Assembly: GCA_020629355.1 (NCBI GenBank)
Contig: JAHDDM010000040.1
Span: 1 to 8,621 of the forward strand
Direction of reading: 5' to 3'
Length of the DNA stretch: 8,621 nucleotides
DNA from: Rhodospirillaceae bacterium
Lineage (GTDB): Bacteria; Pseudomonadota; Alphaproteobacteria; JABSOH01
Positions 5,624 to 8,621 of the stretch are shown here, in pieces (positions within the stretch are counted from its first letter, which is position 1; each line of letters starts with the position of its first letter). Below the pieces are notes generated by a model that did not search any database, was not told the origin of the DNA, and saw only the letters and a program-made list of their open reading frames with translations. The position numbers were made by a program, and so were the translations under genes.

Positions 5624-6396
5624 TCAAAATGCAAAACATTTCTAAAGCTTTTGGCAACAACCACGTCCTGAAAGACTTTAATCTCGAGGCCAAAAAAGGC
5701 TCTTCTCTAGTGATTCTTGGCGGTTCTGGCTCAGGAAAATCTGTTTGTCTCAAATGCCTGTTAGGTCTGCTTGAACCAGATTCTGGCGATATGACGATCA
5801 ACAAAACCCGTATCAATGGCCTAAGCCAAAAACAACGCACAAGAACTTTTGGTCAAATAGGGATGCTGTTTCAAAATGCGGCTCTTTTCGATAGCCTGAA
5901 TGTCTGGCGTAATGTTGCCTTTGGCTTGATCGAAGGCCAAGGCATGAATCCAGAGCAAGCCCACGAGATTGCCCTGCTAAAGCTGGCTCAGGTTGGGCTA
6001 CAGGAATCCGTTGCCGAGCTTTTGCCGAACGAACTTTCTGGCGGAATGCGCAAGCGGGTTGGCTTGGCGCGTGCCATTGCGACAGAGCCAAAGATTTTGT
6101 TTTTTGACGAACCCACCACGGGACTTGATCCTATCATGGGGCAAGTGATTGATGAGTTAATTGTCTCCTGCGTTAAAGAACTTGGCGCGACTGCTGTCAC
6201 CATCACCCACGATATGCAGTCCTTGCGCCGCATCGCTGATGATGTGGTGATGCTCTTTGAAGGCCGCGATATTTGGCACGGCTCAGTGCAAGAAATTGAC
6301 AGCACCGATAATCCGTATATTCGGCAATTTGTCGAAGGCAGTAGCGAAGGCCCGATTACCATGCCTCTATTCAAACTAGGCGCAAAAGGAAGTTAA
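5620..6396 (+). CDS. mlaF: MlaF-type ABC transporter ATP-binding protein
   Basis: The 258-residue ATPase shows the complete nucleotide-binding domain in order: Walker A GGSGSGKS with K40, Q-loop LFQNAALFDSL with Q85, signature LSGGMRKR at 139-146, Walker B ILFFDEPTTGLDP with D163 and E164, and H-loop H197 in TITHDM. The FQNAALFDSLNVWRNVAFGL stretch and the GGMRKRV signature are typical of the MlaF/Mkl lipid-transport branch rather than of nutrient importers. It should power the MlaE permease encoded just upstream, with which it overlaps by 4 nt. The C-terminal extension after about residue 225 fits the MlaF family. radA follows after a single base. Confidence 0.93.
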   Translation: MIKMQNISKAFGNNHVLKDFNLEAKKGSSLVILGGSGSGKSVCLKCLLGLLEPDSGDMTINKTRINGLSQKQRTRTFGQIGMLFQNAALFDSLNVWRNVAFGLIEGQGMNPEQAHEIALLKLAQVGLQESVAELLPNELSGGMRKRVGLARAIATEPKILFFDEPTTGLDPIMGQVIDELIVSCVKELGATAVTITHDMQSLRRIADDVVMLFEGRDIWHGSVQEIDSTDNPYIRQFVEGSSEGPITMPLFKLGAKGS

Positions 6397-6397
6397 A

Positions 6398-7804
6398 ATG
6401 GCTAAAGCACCGCGTTATCTATGCCGCGATTGTGGCAGTAGCCATACGGTCTGGGCGGGGCGTTGCGATGATTGCGGCAGCTGGAACAGCCTCGAGGAAA
6501 GTGATAACCAGTTAGGGCATTTCAGCAAGAAGCTCGAATCTGGCACAAAAAGCTCTAAAAACAAAGGCATGGTAGTGCGCTCCCTAGCCGATAAAATTCC
6601 CCCTGCGGAATATGTCCCAATAGGAATCGCCGAATTTGATCGGGTTCTCGGTGGCGGTATTGTTGCAGGTGCTGCGGTGCTGATCGGCGGTGATCCTGGG
6701 ATTGGCAAGTCGACACTGATGCTGCAAGCAGCCAGTCTGTGCGGTCAAAATCGTAAAGTGCTGTATATTTCCGGTGAAGAATCAGTCGAGCAAATACTCT
6801 TGCGCGCTGAACGTCTCTCGCAACAGTCGCCGAAACTTGAGGTTGCCGCAGAAACTTCCGTAGAAAACATCATTGCGGGTGTTCAAAAGCTGAAGCCGTC
6901 TCTGGTGATTATTGATTCTATCCAGACCATGCATTTGACTTCTTTGGACTCTGCCCCTGGTACGGTGACCCAAGTACGAGCCTCCAGCCACCTGTTGATG
7001 AGTGCTGCCAAAAAATACGGCTTTAGCGTGATTTTAATCGGCCATGTCACCAAAGAAGGCGCAATAGCAGGGCCTCGTGTCTTGGAACACATGGTTGATA
7101 CTGTACTGTATTTCGAGGGTGAACGGTCTCAGCATTTTCGCCTCTTACGCGCGGTCAAGAATCGCTTTGGCGCTTGTGATGAAATTGGCGTCTTTGAGAT
7201 GTCTGGTGTCGGTCTACGCGAGGTCGACAATCCTTCCGCGCTGTTTCTGGCAGACCGTGAAGAGGCCATTCCTGGAACATGCGTCATCCCTGCACTCGAA
7301 GGCACAAGACCTATTTTGGTTGAAATACAGGCACTTGTCGCACCATCTCATTTTGCTGCACCACGCCGCGCCGTGATCGGCTGGGATCAACAGAGACTGG
7401 CAATGATACTGGCGGTACTCGAGAAACGCTTCGGTTACGGCTTTGGCAAACAGGACGTTTATCTGAATATCACTGGCGGTTATCGCCTGCTTGAGCCAGC
7501 AGCAGACCTTGCGGTGGTGATTGCGCTGATTTCCTCGTTGGGAAATTATAACGTACCAGCGAATCTGGCCGCCTTTGGCGAGGTTGGCCTATCTGGGGAA
7601 GTCCGTGCTGTACCACAACCAGATATTAGAATGCGCGAGGCCGCCAAATTAGGCTTCGCTGAGATGATTATGCCCAAGCAAAAGATACAAAAATCTGCTA
7701 AAGATAATCTGCACTGCACCTTATGCAGTGATCTGAATCCTTTGGTACGGCGTTTTCCGCCAATTAAAGAAGAAGAGACCCACAGCCAAGCTGCCTTTAT
7801 GTAA
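6398..7804 (+). CDS. radA: DNA repair protein RadA/Sms
   Basis: The 468-residue protein has the three RadA parts. An N-terminal C4 zinc finger carries C9, C12, C23 and C26, with the typical WAGRCDDCGSWN. A RecA-like ATPase has Walker A GGDPGIGKS with K104, GEESVEQILLRAERL, Walker B LVIIDSIQTM with D173, and the diagnostic KNRFG motif at 254-258. A C-terminal Lon-protease-like domain follows (DVYLNITGGYRLLEPAADLAV, GEVGLSGEVRAV). RadA is a DnaB-like hexameric helicase that drives branch migration of recombination intermediates; it does not act as a protease. The length is normal, with a short polar tail after about residue 450. A Shine-Dalgarno (AAAGGA ending at 6390) in the last codons of mlaF fixes the start. 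A short perfect hairpin lies inside the gene at 7712-7730. Confidence 0.96.
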   Translation: MAKAPRYLCRDCGSSHTVWAGRCDDCGSWNSLEESDNQLGHFSKKLESGTKSSKNKGMVVRSLADKIPPAEYVPIGIAEFDRVLGGGIVAGAAVLIGGDPGIGKSTLMLQAASLCGQNRKVLYISGEESVEQILLRAERLSQQSPKLEVAAETSVENIIAGVQKLKPSLVIIDSIQTMHLTSLDSAPGTVTQVRASSHLLMSAAKKYGFSVILIGHVTKEGAIAGPRVLEHMVDTVLYFEGERSQHFRLLRAVKNRFGACDEIGVFEMSGVGLREVDNPSALFLADREEAIPGTCVIPALEGTRPILVEIQALVAPSHFAAPRRAVIGWDQQRLAMILAVLEKRFGYGFGKQDVYLNITGGYRLLEPAADLAVVIALISSLGNYNVPANLAAFGEVGLSGEVRAVPQPDIRMREAAKLGFAEMIMPKQKIQKSAKDNLHCTLCSDLNPLVRRFPPIKEEETHSQAAFM

Positions 7805-7806
7805 TC

Positions 7807-8451
7807 ATGGCCTCATTTGATCTGATTGTTCTCGCCCTTGTTGGTTTTTCTCTGCTCATCGGGCTGATGCGCGGATTTTTCCACGAACTTCTCTCGCTAT
7901 TAAGCTGGGGCGGGGCTTTGCTGGTGGCATGGTTCAGCTATCCCATGCTTGCTGAAATGCTCATCGAATGGCTACCGAACGCTCTACTGCGCGATATTGC
8001 TGGCGGGGTTATCGCCTTCATACTGGCCATTATTGTCCTAGGGATACTCTCGAAAACTTTGAGTAAAATCGCCAACAACCTAGAAATTCGCTCGATTGAT
8101 CGCGCGCTAGGCGGACTGTTTGGTATCGCACGCGGTTATGTCGTCGCCTGTTTACTGTTCGCTTTTGCCCACTGGATATGGGAAGACCGCGCCCCGCCTG
8201 CACTTCTGAACGAAGGCAAGACCCGCGCAATGGTTGCCATTGGTGCCAGAGAAATGACCCACCTGCTGGCCAGCTACCAAGATACACCTCTGGTACAGCG
8301 TTTGCGCCAGATTACCGAAACAGGCAGCTCTGCCTACGAACTACACGAGAAACTGATTAGCCCTGCCACCGAAGAAACATCTGCTTCCGCACCAGAAAAA
8401 GGCTATCCCGATACCGAACGCGAGCAACTCAATGACCTCTTCACACAGTAA
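7807..8451 (+). CDS. cvpA: CvpA family inner-membrane protein
   Basis: The 214-residue product has four predicted membrane segments at about residues 5-21, 28-45, 63-82 and 104-123. It also has the family hallmarks LIGLMRGFFHELLSLLSW near the N-terminus and DRALGGLFGIARG at 98-110. A polar cytoplasmic tail fills residues 126-214. CvpA was named for its need in colicin V production in E. coli; its molecular role is still unclear and it has been linked to envelope stress tolerance. The ATG at 7807 comes 2 nt after the radA stop with no clear Shine-Dalgarno, so translation probably depends on coupling to radA. The 3' end overlaps the next gene by 20 nt. Confidence 0.9.
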   Translation: MASFDLIVLALVGFSLLIGLMRGFFHELLSLLSWGGALLVAWFSYPMLAEMLIEWLPNALLRDIAGGVIAFILAIIVLGILSKTLSKIANNLEIRSIDRALGGLFGIARGYVVACLLFAFAHWIWEDRAPPALLNEGKTRAMVAIGAREMTHLLASYQDTPLVQRLRQITETGSSAYELHEKLISPATEETSASAPEKGYPDTEREQLNDLFTQ

Positions 8452-8621
8452 ACCCGTGGCCTTACTCGTCGGCGCAAGCTCTGGCCTTGGGCGAGAACTC
8501 GCGCTTATTTTAGCAGAACACTACCATCTGGTGCTATTGGCAAGCTCTCAAGCACGCCTTGAGGAAACCGATGACCTGTTGCGCGAAAAACACGGTGTCT
8601 CGGCGACACTTGTGCCGATGA
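8432..8621 (+). CDS. Short-chain dehydrogenase/reductase, 5' part (runs off window)
   Basis: The ATG at 8432 opens a frame with no stop to the window end (63 codons seen). The first residues include PVALLVGASSGLGRELALILAE, a first beta strand and the GxxxGxG dinucleotide-binding motif (GASSGLG at residues 14-20) of classical SDR enzymes, followed by the second strand HLVLLASSQARLEE. The second strand ends in small polar residues rather than an acidic one, with an Arg nearby, which leaves NADP(H) preference open. The substrate cannot be inferred. The start overlaps the cvpA end by 20 nt with only a weak purine stretch upstream. A GTG at 8456 is an alternative that would remove the overlap. Confidence 0.8.
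   Translation, partial: MTSSHSKPVALLVGASSGLGRELALILAEHYHLVLLASSQARLEETDDLLREKHGVSATLVPM

Noticed and set aside
1..8621. Novel defence, mobile or CRISPR-type system
   Set aside because: No direct-repeat arrays, transposase, integrase, toxin-antitoxin pair, tRNA attachment site or composition shift is seen. All genes belong to recognised conserved families.

Overview
The window is a gene-dense stretch of a bacterial chromosome with every gene on the + strand and roughly even base composition. Gene content and order point to an alphaproteobacterium: a CcrM-type adenine methyltransferase with its C-terminal RAMA domain, the rpsF-rpsR-rplI ribosomal cluster, then dnaB, alr, an MlaE/MlaF-type ABC pair, radA, cvpA and a short-chain dehydrogenase. 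I cannot name a genus from the sequence alone. All genes look intact, apart from the two cut by the window edges.

Region 1 (1-951) holds the 3' part of the methyltransferase gene and a 129-bp gap. The gap contains a hairpin followed by a short T-run, and then the Shine-Dalgarno sequence of rpsF. Region 2 (952-2243) is the ribosomal protein operon S6-S18-L9, closed by a strong intrinsic terminator at 2205-2243. S6 and S18 form a heterodimer in the 30S platform; L9 sits on the 50S near the L1 stalk and here carries a long charged helical tail.

Region 3 (2280-8621) is a tightly packed series: dnaB, alr, mlaE, mlaF, radA, cvpA, SDR. Junctions run from a 20-nt overlap to a 3-nt gap, so this looks like one transcription unit of at least 6.3 kb. 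It joins replication fork unwinding (DnaB), D-alanine supply for peptidoglycan (Alr), outer-membrane phospholipid trafficking (MlaEF), recombination-branch processing (RadA) and an inner-membrane CvpA protein. dnaB has no convincing Shine-Dalgarno sequence at its best start, and a -10-like TATACT lies 6 nt upstream of the ATG, which suggests a leaderless mRNA.

I found no mobile element, CRISPR array, tRNA, rRNA, pseudogene or defence island. This is a conserved housekeeping neighbourhood and I do not see a new multi-gene system. The points worth a second look are small: the possible leaderless dnaB, alternative pairings upstream of rpsF, an in-frame 12-bp duplication at the MlaE N-terminus, a His at the usual carbamylated-Lys position of Alr, and purF not lying between cvpA and the SDR.
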